64,000 bases of DNA, from NCBI RefSeq assembly GCF_020509005.1, contig NC_063016.1, positions 2,418,001 through 2,482,000 of the forward strand, read 5' to 3'. A program made the position numbers and the translations under genes. Origin of the DNA: Fulvia fulva. Its lineage: Eukaryota > Ascomycota > Dothideomycetes > Mycosphaerellales > Mycosphaerellaceae. Under the pieces are notes generated by a model that saw only the letters and a list, made by a program, of their open reading frames with translations, was not told where the DNA came from and searched no databases. Shown piece by piece: positions 10,835 to 20,220 of the stretch; the stretch's first letter is position 1, and every line of letters begins with the position of its first letter.

Positions 10835-11214
10835 ATGAAGTTATTATCTACTCTCACCCTCCTCACAACAATCCTTCTTACCGTCAACGCACAAAGTGGA
10901 AAACCATGCTCAACATCGCATGACCGACCATACTGCGACAAGTACGTCGACAGCTACCACGGGACCACCGGGAACGCTGTCTACATGTGCATCGACGGGC
11001 GAACCAAAGTTACTCTCAATTGCGGGAATTGCGCGTGCATTGACTTCAAGACAGAAGCAATGTGTGCTGTAAGACCGGACTTCAGTATAGGGGGTGTGAA
11101 AGAGAAGGTGGTTCGCTGTTTTCCATACAGGCAAACTGTATTAATTATCCTACCCACTCGGAGGGGAATCCGCAGAAGGCGAAAAGGACGGCGGTTCCGT
11201 ATGCGTGGGTGTGA
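10835..11214 (+). CDS. Small secreted cysteine-rich protein (effector candidate)
   Basis: Start MKLLSTLTLLTTILLTVNA is a strong signal peptide, so the mature chain begins near QSGKPC. Exon 10835-11068 and exon 11131-11214 are joined by a 62-nt GTAAGA/TACAG intron in phase 0, for a total of 105 residues. The mature part has eight cysteines (KPC, PYC, YMC, LNC, GNC, AC, AMC, ANC), an even number consistent with four disulfides. If the intron is not removed, the frame runs on to 11347 with a very basic Arg-rich tail, which looks non-coding, so the spliced form is preferred. I recognise no family. Size, secretion and cysteine content match fungal effector-like or antimicrobial proteins, but function is inference only. 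Confidence 0.7.
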
Positions 11215-11755
11215 GCTGAAGGGGCTTGGAAAAGAGACTCCTGCTTTGGTTTGCGGTGGTATGATGGAGGGCACATGTCAAACGTGTCATTGGCAAGGCA
11301 TTACACTATGTACGTTCGCCAGATCTATTGACTGCTGTAACACATGATTAGCGCGATACCCCGGCTTGCTCGCATTCGCATATGAGAGACTTACTGCAGG
11401 CCCCCTGTCCATCTCTGCTTCGCGAACGCCCGATCCTTGATCGCAACCGTGCTTTCACCTCGGCGAGGAAAGACCAGGCGTGTCCTGCGCAGCGCTGCCG
11501 TCGGAATCTTCCTTTATTCTTGGCACCAACCTCAATAGCTCATAGAGCCCTCATGCCCGTCACAGCGACGCTTTGCTCGGTCTCGTTGTGACCTAGGCAT
11601 ACTCTCCTGCTTGCGACGAACGCCTCATGGACCCGTTTCCCGAGATCGAAAGACTTCAAGCTATTGTCGTAGAAGTAGAGCCCGTAGTCGAGAAGGGAAA
11701 GGAGTGATGCTAGAGTCGCGAGATCTCTCGAAGGAAACAGCTTCAATTACCCAGC
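11215..11755. other. Convergent intergenic region
   Basis: About 540 bases between the 3' ends of the cysteine-rich protein gene and the Ser/Thr-rich protein gene. The frames present are below 70 codons with no domain. Nothing else is recognised. Confidence 0.5.
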
Positions 11756-12532
11756 CTAGTGTTGTTCGTGGACGTTACGCTTGGAGTTACCAGTAGTCGT
11801 GGCTTCGACTGATGACGTAGAACCAGGACTCGTCGTCTGGGTGTCTGTATTCGTTGTCTCAGTGGCCTCAGGAGTAGAGCTCGTCGCAGAACTGCTTGCC
11901 GAGGACTTGCCACTTCCAGCGGTGGTTGAGCTTGTAGCAGATCCGCTAGACAATGTAGCGGTGATGTCCGTCGTGGTGCTGGAAGACATGGTCGAATAGA
12001 GGGAAGTTGTGGATGTCGTACTCGCAGCTGTGAATGATGGTGTACTATCGTTATCCCCGCACACAGATGTATTACAATGATACGCCCCCTCAAAGAAGAT
12101 AGTCCCCATAAGCTGGCTACATCTCCGTTTGCTCTCGGTGATATTAGCCCCAGTATACTCGCACTGGCCAATGCTGTCACCACTAGCGTCGGAACCTTTG
12201 AAGATGTCGAAGGTGCCGTTCGTGCTGGTCTCGGTGTTGTTTCGCTGGGAGTAGAGTCTTCCTTCTCCACAGACGTCGCCTGTGCTTGTAAAGTTCGATG
12301 AATGTGGGCCGGCGGTGCCAGCTTTTATGTATCGAGCGCTCTGGGCATGGTGTAGCTTGTCGCAGGTGAATGATTCGTTGAAGTCTACTCCGGGGCTAAT
12401 GACCTGGACGGAGGTGAAGCATGCGCCGACGAAAAATTCTCCGTAGCAGCTGGTCGTGTTGGCGATGATGAAGCTGGCGGTGGTACATTTCGCTATGAGG
12501 ATCAAGAAAAGAAAGCTGCTGATGGAAGGCAT
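11756..12532 (-). CDS. Secreted Ser/Thr-rich protein with Cys-rich head
   Basis: Start MPSISSFLFLILIAKCTTA is a signal peptide, and the ATG at 12532 was chosen for it; the frame is open 16 codons further upstream. The 258-residue protein has a Cys-containing N-terminal region of about 150 residues with several Asn glycosylation sites (SCYGEFFVGAC, FTCDKL, DVCGEG, QCEYTGANIT, RRCSQLMG, AYHCNTSVCG). A Ser/Thr tract of about 90 residues follows, likely O-mannosylated, typical of cell-wall proteins. The C terminus (GNSKRNVHEQH) is not hydrophobic, so a GPI signal is absent unless a 3' intron was missed. No catalytic family is recognised. A TATA element lies about 60 bases upstream. Confidence 0.8.
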   Translation of the reverse strand: MPSISSFLFLILIAKCTTASFIIANTTSCYGEFFVGACFTSVQVISPGVDFNESFTCDKLHHAQSARYIKAGTAGPHSSNFTSTGDVCGEGRLYSQRNNTETSTNGTFDIFKGSDASGDSIGQCEYTGANITESKRRCSQLMGTIFFEGAYHCNTSVCGDNDSTPSFTAASTTSTTSLYSTMSSSTTTDITATLSSGSATSSTTAGSGKSSASSSATSSTPEATETTNTDTQTTSPGSTSSVEATTTGNSKRNVHEQH

Positions 12533-12593
12533 GTTGAACGTCCAGAGATTGTGATTTGGCTCACCATCATCGGATACCAACCTCGAGAGAGCC

Positions 12594-12599
12594 TATATA
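12594..12599 (-). promoter_or_regulatory. TATA box of the Ser/Thr-rich protein gene
   Basis: CTATATAGG lies about 60 bases upstream of ATG 12532, a suitable distance for a fungal TATA element with a short 5' leader. Confidence 0.45.
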
Positions 12600-14257
12600 G
12601 AGACGCGTCGATGAAGAAGTACTAGAGCAGACATACTAGCAGGGATTGGCCGCGTGTGCTCGGTCATGACATTCGTGGCTCAGTCGTGTCCAAAATGACC
12701 ATTGTGGATGCGCCCGGCTGTGTTCAGGGTCTAAAGGACGGCACCCGTGTCTGGCGGGGACTGCTCAGCGATCATGAAGACCTACATGTAGTGCTCTTGC
12801 GTCTGGAAGGGCTGACTGAGCGATGGTGAAGAAGCTGCGATCATGCCCTGGCCGTTGCTCTTCATGGCTCGAGCCCAATGCTCAGATGCTCATACTAAGA
12901 TGGTCGTGACGGCAGAGGATTGCCTCGCACCGGGCGATGCAGTGTTGCGAGCGATGCAATGCACAGTCGATTGATCTTTGGCAAAGTGAGGTCCGACGCG
13001 TGCGTGAGTGACGTGGACACATGAGAATCTGGCGGGTATCACGTTAGAAGTGTGGGAAGTTATTGTACGGGCTCATATAGGGTGTTTCAAAAGCAGGTTG
13101 TGTATTGCATGTGTCTATCTAGAATAGACAAGTGTTGCTCTTGAAGAGGCTGCAGGTGACTAATCAGTCACCTGATTCTTGGCGTACGTGGCCTCAAGTT
13201 TTGATGATGGGATGTTGCCCATGTGCACGCCCGGATCGCGACAGCGGGACCACATTGCCGGTCGGCCCGCCCAGAGTTGCCGAAAGCCGTCGGAACAACA
13301 ACAACCAAAGAATGTTTACCTCGTCACCACAACTCCGACAGTGCCGTACGAAGACATTCACTGCTATCCAAAAACGGGCACGATGTCTTATGGTATGACC
13401 ATGGCGTCATCATGCTCCTTTGGCCTCCATCACGTATGATAACTACACCTAGAACGACGACTTTGAACCTTACAAAGCTTGCTGTAAGAGACAGCTATGA
13501 TGGCAGAAGAAATCTCCGAGGAACAAGACTATGCCCCGAAGAACAAGACATGATGTTCTCGATTGAACACGATCAAGAGCCTCGGTGTCTGGCTCGGCTT
13601 CAGGCTCCTCGTTCACCAAGCGACATTGTGGCAACGGACATTCTGGCCTGTCTACGCTCAATCGCAAGCAGTATACCATCTCTTGGCAGTACTTCTTGAC
13701 AACCTTCCCTGGCATCGCGATTGAGACAGCTCGTCGTCCTCCACGCGCATTAGATTATTCAACATGTAACCTGAAGTTCCTGAACTCAAATCCTCGACTG
13801 CATTATCCTGAAGCGCTCAAGATCGGCAACCTGCAGTAGCATTGATGTGCACGAGCCTCCACACACCGCAACCAGAGAATACGCTACTGTACAACGTTGA
13901 TCTTGCTGTACGAATCGAGCTCGCTATTGGTACTTTTTCTCCAACACGCAAGCTATGCGGACATCGGAGGATGAGCGCCTGCAGTGGAACGGACGGGTGG
14001 CGCACGGCATGCCGACGAGTCCAATCGCTGCAATTGTGATACGCCAATACTGCTTGTTTGACTTTGGCGTCCATCACTGCGCGTTGCACGGTGGGGAACA
14101 GACGTCGTGCTCGACATAAGTGTTGCACCTTGCGCTGCAGAGGGTGTTTTGTACAGCTCATGGCCTCTGGAGCTATTGTGACTTTCCATTGTCCACCTGT
14201 TCGTGTTCAGCACGCCTTTCTTTAACTAATAAGTATTCCCCAGTAGTCATCATCATC
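12600..14257. other. Long intergenic region, no gene supported
   Basis: About 1.65 kb between two divergent genes. Several frames of 60-158 codons exist between 13130 and 14210 on both strands, but their translations have no domain, no signal peptide and no splice pattern linking them. The segment 12600-13130 has no notable frame. The right end holds the DUF2235 promoter. Confidence 0.5.
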
Positions 14258-15829
14258 ATGAGCGAGACAGAAGTCATTTATCCGGCAGCATCAACCCCAG
14301 ACATCAACCATATCTCTAATGGCGTATCTAATGGCGTATCGAATCATGAACGAGCTGTTCCTCAACTGCCGAGAGAAATACGCGCTGTAAGGGACGCAAA
14401 TGCTTACAAGCACCATGGCCGGAACATCATCGTGTGCCTTGACGGCACTGGCGACAAAGTAAGCCAACAGGCTGATATCTTTGGAGACTTCATCTAACAT
14501 AATCTATAGTTCGACTCCGACAACAGTAACATCGTACATTTCGTGAGCTGCCTTAAGAAATCGGACCCTTCCCAATCGATTTACTATCAATCCGGAATCG
14601 GAACCTACGATGGCGGAGGTCTCTCCAACGGCATCAACGCCGGTCTCGACATGGCCGTGGGAAGTGGTCTGGGTGTCCATATCCGAGACGCCTACAAATA
14701 CCTCATGCAGACTTTCAAAGAAGGAGACAAGATCAGTCTGTTTGGATTCAGCAGGGGGGCGTACACAGCAAGGTGTTTGGCGGGGATGGTTCACAAAGTC
14801 GGGCTCTTGCCAGCGCACAATTCGGCACAAGTACCGTTCGCATACGAGTACTACAAGGATGATTCCGACGAAGGGTGGAAGATGAGTGCCGACTTCAAGA
14901 AGACTTTCTGCGTGACGGTGAGCATTCACTTCATCGGTGTGTTCGACAGTGTGGGCAGTATCGGGTTCATCCCTCGCAAGCTGCCACTAAGTAGCACGCC
15001 AACATGCCGCGCCTCGCACTTCCGCCATGCAATGGCTTTGGACGAGCGTCGCGCGAAATTCAAAGTCAGTCGATACAGGCAAAGAGACTACACCGGCTGG
15101 AAGGTGTTAGCCGAGGACAACGAGAAGGATTTCGAGCAAGATGCCCGCACAGACGTGCTAGAAGTATGGTTCGCAGGATGCCATGCTGATGTTGGTGGAG
15201 GCGCTGTAAAGAACGAAGTCCGCCATAAACTCTCACAGATCCCACTCCGCTGGATGATACGACAATGCTTCGACTGCGATACTGGGATAATTTTCAAGGC
15301 ACCACGGCTTGCGGAAGAAGGGCTCGATGTTCATACTCTCTGGCCGCAGTATTCACAACTCCCTAAACCTAGCGGTGCGCCTCCTCACAAAGACTTATTG
15401 GAGAGGAAAGCGAACGGCGGGCTGGGCGCGATCATCAGGCGCGCTTCTGTTCTGGAACCTGTCAAGCACGATGAGCCGATGGGCATGCACCATGTGAAAC
15501 TCTACGAGGACCACGAGAAGCGGAAGTTGTCGAGTGATTGGATTCCGGAGCAGGTTGAGGATTATTTCGACTCAATGGAGAAAATTAATGATCAGCTTGT
15601 TGATGCAAAGGGTTGGTGGGTCCTGGAGTTGTGGCCTGTGAAGGTTAGACTGCAGCCGAAAAACTCGGATGGATGGATTAAGAAGGTCAGGTGTAATATG
15701 GGGAGGTATCGTGTTTGTCAGGAGCATGATCCGAAGGTACATTGGACTGTGCAGCAGCGTATTGAGGAGAAGATTGGGGTGAATAAGATTAGGGCTGATC
15801 GGAGGTCTGTGTGGGAGGTTGTGGTGTGA
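14258..15829 (+). CDS. DUF2235 alpha/beta-hydrolase (Tle1-like phospholipase fold)
   Basis: Exon 14258-14458 and exon 14510-15829, joined by a 51-nt GTAAGC/TATAG intron in phase 0, encode 506 residues. The fold is marked by IIVCLDGTGDK, then YYQSGIGTYDG, the nucleophile elbow GFSRGAYTAR (Ser near residue 147), FIGVFDSVGSIG with the Asp, and FAGCHADVGGG with the His. These are the three catalytic motifs of the DUF2235 family, which shares its fold with bacterial type VI lipase effectors Tle1. Fungal members are numerous and mostly uncharacterised; lipid hydrolysis is the family expectation. No signal peptide, so intracellular. The 3' third uses many G- and T-ending codons, unlike the C-ending 5' part. 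Confidence 0.9.
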
Positions 15830-16255
15830 AGAAGGGGCTGGCTGGAAGTCGAGTTGGACAAGGATTGCACTTTCTACTAATTTACAGCATGGGTAGCACC
15901 TTAATGAGCCACGATGAACCAGCTTGTTCATGTATGTCTCACGAGTAGTGCTTCGGTGACACAGAATAGGCAAATTCCCATACGAGTGCTCTAGTACCTG
16001 CCTCATCGGTACTTTTCCCGCGCAGATCACTGCACGATGCCGATCTCACAGAAGCTACTACACCTGGTAGCTGTGAACCATACTAGTAGCATCTCAGATT
16101 GATAGCTTGGCGAAGGGACACCCCGAGGCATAGTCTTCGCGAAGCAATATAACGCCAAAAATAACTTGTTCTGAACAAGCATATAGACCCACAACATCGC
16201 CTCGTCTCACATTTGCTTAACCTTGACACAAAATATCCATTCGGATATTTTCAAG
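15830..16255. other. Intergenic, cutinase promoter
   Basis: About 425 bases between the DUF2235 stop and the cutinase ATG. An AAGCATATAGACC stretch near 16178 could be a weak TATA element. No gene is seen. Confidence 0.4.
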
Positions 16256-16927
16256 ATGCATCCCCTTACCCTCGCCACCCTCGCATCAACCCTCGCCTTA
16301 GCCTCAGCAGCCTGTAACGACTACACCCTCATCAACGCCCGCGGCACCGGCGAACTACAAGGCGAATCCATCGGCTTCCGCACCATGATCGACCAAGTCC
16401 TCGCCGCCGTCCCCAACGGCTCAATCTACAACGTAGTCTACCCAGCCGCCCCGGACATAACCCAACAAACGACCTCCATCGGCTCCTCCGACATCGCGCG
16501 CTTCATTCAAACCGGCCTGTCAAGCTGTCCGCAGCAGCGTTACGTTCTGCTAGGATACTCCCAAGGCGCCACGGTCGTGAATCGCGCTTTGCAGGCCTTC
16601 CCACCTACCTCGCGGCAAGGACAGGCGATCAGCGCGGTCGTACAAATCGGGAATCCGTATCATTTACCGGATAGACGGGGGAATGTTGATGACATGTGCG
16701 GAACGAGCACGGCGGGGGCTAGTGGGGCTTTGTTGGCTACGTCGGATTATGAGGTTCCTGAGGGTTGGTATGGGACGGGACGGGTTAGGGATATTTGTTA
16801 TGAGGGGGATGGGGTGTGTATGGGGTTTGATGCGGGGAATGTGTTTTCGGGAAGTCATTTGTTTTATGGGTTTAGTCAGAGTGTTGCGGATTGTGGGAGT
16901 GGGTTCATTGTTGAGAAGCTTGGGTGA
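16256..16927 (+). CDS. Secreted cutinase-family esterase
   Basis: The gene is intronless and encodes 223 residues. Start MHPLTLATLASTLALASA is a signal peptide; the frame opens 11 codons earlier, but this ATG fits the secretory signal. The mature enzyme shows INARGTGE near the N terminus, nucleophile elbow LLGYSQGA (Ser about 102), YEGDGVC (Asp about 185) and GSHLFYG (His about 201), the Ser-Asp-His triad of the cutinase / acetylxylan esterase CE5 fold. Cysteines near the motifs would make the family's disulfides. It hydrolyses cutin polyester or acetylated xylan outside the cell; sequence alone does not decide which. Third codon positions switch abruptly from C-rich to G/T-rich near 16660. 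Confidence 0.92.
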   Translation: MHPLTLATLASTLALASAACNDYTLINARGTGELQGESIGFRTMIDQVLAAVPNGSIYNVVYPAAPDITQQTTSIGSSDIARFIQTGLSSCPQQRYVLLGYSQGATVVNRALQAFPPTSRQGQAISAVVQIGNPYHLPDRRGNVDDMCGTSTAGASGALLATSDYEVPEGWYGTGRVRDICYEGDGVCMGFDAGNVFSGSHLFYGFSQSVADCGSGFIVEKLG

Positions 16928-17027
16928 GGAATGTATTGGTGGAAGGTGCTCAAGCGGGGGCTTTGATGTTAGCCATGGTATGGTCCTGGGAGCGAGGAGG
17001 AGCTCTCCTTCATCCTTTTGCTTCGAA

Positions 17028-19347
17028 TTAGTCCAGCGCCGGATACACCTCCTCCGTACTCTCGATATTCGGCACAGCATTCTGCACACTAACCACAGTC
17101 CTCAAATGCTGTACCCCCAACTTCTGCCCCTTCCGCTTAGCCAAAAGCCTTCCATTCTTGACCAAGTTCTTAATCTCCCTCCCATTGATATCAATCCTCG
17201 CCAGCACATCAAGCTCAGCATCCGTGATCTCGCTGTCGTTCTGCGGGAAGTCCTCCGAAGATCGAACAAACGTATGCCAGATCTGTCGCTTAGCCTCAAA
17301 GGTGAGCTTCGGGTAGTCGATGATGAGGTCAATTCGTGATTTGAAGGCGAGGTCTGTCGTGGCGGCGCGATTTGTTGTTAGAAAGAGACAGCCTTGGTAG
17401 TACTCGAGGAGGCGGAGGAAGACGGCGACGAGCTTGTTGCGGTGGATGTCTGTGATCTGTCGCTGCTCGAGGAAGACGTCGCATTCGTCGAGGAGGAGAA
17501 CTGCGCCCCATTTGGTGCAGACTTTGAGGACGTCGTGGAGTCGGGCTTCGACGGTATCTGCGTCGAACCCAAGCTGGCCAGCAGACATGTTATAGAGTGG
17601 TACTTGCATTTCCTCTGCTACTGCTTCTGCAGTGAGCGTCTTTCCCACTCCTGGCACACCCGAGAGCAAGATGATCATTCCTTGCCCCTTCCCTTCGATT
17701 ATATCGTCGAAGGAGTCTTCGGCGCGCTCGCGGTGACTCTCAACGAAGGAAAGAATCAGTTCCTTGTAGTCATTGGGTAGGACTAGGCGCTTGAAGGACG
17801 CCGCATTCCACTTGATGTCGCGTATACCATCAACTTGCATCAGAACCCATTGCTTCGAAGTCAGGCAGTAGCCACGTAGCAGTGAATCACAAAGGCGATA
17901 GTGGTGCTCTTCCAGCTCGAGAGGTGTCGACTCTTCATCTTGTCGGTCAAGATGACGTTTCGATGGCGGCGGAGTTCTCGATCGTCGTCCAGGTCAAAGG
18001 AAAATGAAATAGTCATCATCGCGGTCTAGGTCCTGGTTGTTGACTGTGTCGGAAAACTTGTCTGATGCGTCCTGTAGTGTCTCGAGATGCTGCTCATCCT
18101 CCACGTTCTCGTTGTTGTATCCAGCCGCATCTAAAGGCAAGGTAGGTCAGTCTATGTGTCTCAAAGTAGTAGGGTCAGAAGCCATGAACGTCCCGAACGT
18201 ATCTCAGGTGTCCCAACAAGGCTTCTGTGCCCGACCTTACTCACCGATCACTACCCGACCGCCATCAATCTGGCCACAACAGTATTAGCATAATGATCGT
18301 CACAGAAGCAGCTGCAAGTCATACCTTCTGTCTCTTCCTCCGAGGATCCGCCGGTTCCACGAACCCATAGTACGACTTGTAGTTCACGCCTTGGAGCTTC
18401 ACAAAAGTGCGGCCTCGTGCTGTTGTCTGTGTCACGATTGCGTCTCGTCTCGAGTGCAGATCGAGCGGTAAAACACTCAGCTCTGACACACGCCTGTGAC
18501 CTTCAAAGGCCTTGATCTGGAAAGTGTGGTTCTGATAACCAAAACGATCGCCATCGAAGCTGACGAATTTGCAGGTCATCGAAAACACAACACCGACCTG
18601 TGTCTTCTGGTAGGATGCTCGGACAAGGTTGAAAAGACGGTTCTGCTTTGCGATTTGAGCACAGACCTCGGCGTCTTGTTGGAACAGGATCCAAAGGTAG
18701 TCAAAAGTGATCGTTCCCTCTTTTCTGAGCTCTTTGCCAAGCTCAACATGAGGCTCAATCTCCGGCTTGATCGTCTTGTTCAGCAGCGCGATGTGACTTC
18801 GAGTGGTGTCGTCGGTCTCTTGTTCGGTGAGCTCAATGTACCGATCCCAGCGGAAGTAGAACTCGTGGAATGGGCAGCTGAATGTGAGCTCCTTCAGCTT
18901 GGTGGAGATGTCTCTGTAGCCGTGGAAGAGCTTGTCGAGTATCTTCCGGAGCAGAGGGCTTTGTATCGTGATGGAGTGGAGTCGTAGGCCGGAATCCGCG
19001 GCGGTGTCCATCTCATGGCGGACCACGACTGCGAATCTCGAGTTCTTGAGGCGTTCGGCGTCCATCTTCTCGTGGTCGGGTGTCCAATCCTCCCAAGCAT
19101 GATCGTAGTCTTCGCGATAGAGGCTCTTGACGTCGAGCTTCATGCCACGCTCGATGCCGGCGTCCTCGTCGCCTTCTGACTTTGTGCTGTCATCGTCTTT
19201 GGTCTCCTTCTCCTTGCTGTCCGTGGCCTCTTCGGGATGTTCCGACGTGCCGTTGGTCATCTTATCTGGAGTGGCTTGTGGTGGCTTGGTGGTAGCGGTA
19301 TGCTGGGAGGGTGATGGCGGTGAGACCATCCCGAGTGCTGGTGGCAT
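17028..19347 (-). CDS. AAA+ ATPase with N-terminal DUF7025-type region, interrupted by an in-frame TGA
   Basis: Exons 19347-18325, 18269-18245 and 18130-17028 join in phase through GTATGA and GTGAGT introns. The middle 25-nt exon codes IDGGRVVI and completes the expected IDAAGY join. The N half has an acidic Lys-rich head, then a region ending VKLQGVNYKSYYGFVEP, typical of fungal AAA proteins carrying DUF7025. The C half has LTSKQWVLMQVDGIRDIKW, Walker A GVPGVGKT, Walker B AVLLLDECD, and TTNRAATTDLAFKSRID. An in-frame TGA at 17994-17996 sits in the acidic linker between halves, with coding-like sequence on both sides in the same frame; no GT-AG intron removes it convincingly. It is a pseudogene, a readthrough stop or an assembly error. 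The ATG at 19347 is the first in frame. Confidence 0.8.
17994..17996 (-). other. In-frame TGA stop inside the AAA+ ATPase gene
   Basis: The codon reads TGA followed by C on the minus strand. Upstream the frame ends RDDDYFIFL, and downstream it continues PGRRSRTPPP toward the AAA module. A single change from CGA would create it. Confidence 0.8.
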
Positions 19348-20220
19348 GTGGTCTGCAGGTGAGTGGTGAAGACGGGTATTGTCTGTGAGTAGAGGAGATT
19401 TTCGGTGTGTGAAGAAGGTGAGGCCGCACTTTTGTGCAGTCACCTTGCCGGTGGAAGAGTTACCCTATCAGGAAGAAGCTATACCTGCCGGTAGCTGTAG
19501 CACGCGCTGCTGATCAAGCTGTGCTGCGCATCTGGTGCCTGGATGCTGCATGCACTGCCGTCTGCTGGAAGACGTGCGGGATAAGTCGAGGCAGCTGTCA
19601 CGTTTGGCGATATTTGTTCAATGTGTAGGCGCGATGCCTAGTGCATCTTCTATAGAAGCCCATGCATGTGCGGAGGACAGGATGGGCTGCAGTGGATGTA
19701 GTTGTGAAGGGACGATCAACATGTTGCATGTGAGCCAGCTCTCATCTCACTTTTCAGCCCTTATGCACTAGAGCTATTCTAGTGTTCTGGTCTGAACAAT
19801 CGCCGCTTCTGACCTACCTGTACCTCCTACATCGCCACCACATCGACATCGACATCTACACAGCCAGTCGGCGAACCTGGACACGAGGCCTACATGCTCC
19901 GGGCACTCTGTCAGTCTTGTGGACGAGCTCCATGTTCTTCATGATCGATACCCGCCAACGCGATAAGGCTTCACCAAAACGATCTCCGCTACCCTATTGA
20001 TGGAGGAACGAATCAATATTTCAAGGACGGGAACCTCTTTCATGCATGACGTACTGTAGGTGAATGGGCCACTTTACATGTAATCTTACATGTACGCGCC
20101 TCGACGCGCTTGTTACAGGCTACAGCAACATCAACATCAAATGAGCGTCTCACGGCCGACATGCTAGCATACATGGTTATCGGACCGCTGGAGATACGAT
20201 AACATGTCTCCTGGCCTACG
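19348..20220. other. Divergent intergenic region, AAA ATPase / polymerase eta
   Basis: About 870 bases between the leftward AAA gene and the rightward RAD30 gene. Frames of 60-78 codons are present without domains. The AAA gene's frame is open upstream to a GTG at 19443, but the first ATG is at 19347. Confidence 0.5.

Noticed and set aside
13132..13839. Several overlapping frames of 80-158 codons
   Set aside because: Frames on both strands overlap without domain, consistent codon bias or introns, as expected by chance in about 50 percent GC DNA.
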